Below are positions 5,149-5,584 of a stretch of 5,584 bases of DNA, in pieces; positions within the stretch are counted from its first letter, which is position 1, and each line of letters begins with the position of its first letter. The stretch lies in NCBI GenBank assembly GCA_030837445.1, contig JAUPKM010000589.1:1-5584 (forward strand). Reading direction: 5' to 3'. Below the pieces are notes generated by a model. The model was given only the letters and a program-made list of their open reading frames with translations. It had not been told where the DNA came from and searched no databases. This stretch comes from Actinomycetota bacterium (lineage in GTDB: Bacteria > Actinomycetota > Actinomycetes > S36-B12 > UBA10799). Made by a program: the position numbers and the translations under genes.

Positions 5149-5316
5149 GTGTCTATCTTGTCGCGTCGTGACGGGCCGCGCGCGGACAGCGCGCCATTGA
5201 TCGAGGAGCGTGGGGATTGGCGGGTGGGTGCTGCCTGCCTGGCGAAGGATCCCGAGCGTCGCGCCGAGCGGCGTCGGCGTTCCCGTCGTGCGGGCCAGCC
5301 GGGGGTGGCGGTATGA
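5149..5316 (+). CDS. Small hypothetical protein, 55 aa
   Basis: A GTG start with GGAGG 8 bases upstream opens a 55-residue frame. It begins MSILSRRDGPRADS and has a central DWRVGAACLAKDPERR (28-43). The tail is very basic, with RRAERRRRSRRAG at 42-54 or so. The central block recalls the first-cysteine region of WhiB proteins, but the other cysteines and downstream motifs are missing, so I do not call it WhiB. The basic tail suggests nucleic acid or acidic partner binding, which is only inference. Its stop overlaps the next start as ATGA (5313-5316), so the two are an operon. It would be controlled by the GntR sites and the hairpin upstream. Small genes opposite a GntR repressor are usual in actinomycete integrative elements. 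Confidence 0.6.
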   Translation: MSILSRRDGPRADSAPLIEERGDWRVGAACLAKDPERRAERRRRSRRAGQPGVAV

Positions 5317-5584
5317 GGCCGGGGGTGTGGCGGCGCCTGTTCGTCGTCCCGAGGGTGGCCTCGGTTCTTGCCACCCGGGTCCTCGGCAGAGGGAAGCGTG
5401 ATGGGTCGGGGCCGCTGGCTCCGCCGTCGTGGGCGGTGCGCAGTGTCCCTGACGCTGGGGGGATCGTTCACGAGAGTGAGTGCGTTCTCGTGCCGGACGC
5501 CGTCCACCGCGACGACGTGTACGGGAGCAGCGTCGTTCCCGTCGAGGTGAGCATCAGGGTGGTGGACCAGAACCTCTGTGGCCG
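5313..5584 (+). CDS. Hypothetical protein, 3' end outside the window
   Basis: An ATG overlapping the previous stop (ATGA) opens a frame with no stop through 90 codons to the window edge. Third codon positions are strongly GC, which supports coding. The product starts MRPGVWRRLFVVPRVASVL, an Arg-rich and hydrophobic stretch too charged for a clear signal peptide. A Pro/Gly linker follows (about 35-45), then a regular strand-like region: ECVLVPDAVHRDDVYGSSV and EVSIRVVDQNLCG. I recognise no family. The overlap implies translational coupling with the 55-aa gene and a shared role, perhaps in an integrative element's transfer or control module, which is inference from context only. Confidence 0.6.
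   Translation, partial: MRPGVWRRLFVVPRVASVLATRVLGRGKRDGSGPLAPPSWAVRSVPDAGGIVHESECVLVPDAVHRDDVYGSSVVPVEVSIRVVDQNLCG

Noticed and set aside
5149..5316. WhiB-family regulator
   Set aside because: Only a W-x4-AAC-x3-DPE-like block is present; the other cluster cysteines and C-terminal motif are absent.
4940..5507. N-terminal extension of the GntR protein (a 451-residue frame)
   Set aside because: The extra residues are low-complexity Arg/Pro-rich, cross the operators and the hairpin, and no GntR protein of this type has them.

Overview
The window is high-GC DNA with strong third-position GC, GTG and TTG starts, and protein families common in actinomycetes. I read it as an accessory region of a Streptomyces- or Pseudonocardiaceae-like actinobacterium. 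I could not place the genus.

Left part (1-1566): gene debris. An orphan C-terminal domain of the DarG antitoxin (116-619, +) has lost its macro domain. After it lies a C-terminal scrap of a DUF234-type ATPase (648-707, minus strand), whose full-length relative sits about 920 bp downstream. Then comes a DUF3800 gene (800-1440, +) that is broken by a frameshift at 1291 and seems to have lost an internal segment there. A 9-bp-stem hairpin (1449-1472) closes that gene.

Middle (1567-3015, -): an intact AAA+ ATPase with a C-terminal DUF234 nuclease-like domain. Just upstream of its start is a 30-bp near-palindrome (3032-3061) that looks like an operator.

Control-like region (3031-3615): about 585 bp with no convincing gene but three structured elements. 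They are the 30-bp palindrome, a 93-bp nested inverted repeat (3216-3308) that amounts to four copies of one motif arranged head-on, and a 23-bp tandem repeat (3488-3556).

Right part (3616-5584): a two-gene operon on the minus strand, a GntR/UTRA regulator followed by a GNAT acetyltransferase, overlapping by ATGA. Divergent from it on the plus strand are a 55-aa gene and an overlapping gene (again ATGA) that runs off the window. The 208-bp divergent gap holds repeated ATTGTCCAGACMAT-type palindromes, probably the GntR operators, and a strong hairpin. A GntR repressor facing small plus-strand genes resembles the control region of actinomycete integrative and conjugative elements. No integrase, Tra or Rep gene is visible here, so that link is inference.

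I see no complete, clearly new multi-gene system. The best candidates for something undescribed are the nested inverted repeat with its neighbouring repeats, the stand-alone DarG C-terminal domain, and the two overlapping small genes at the right edge.
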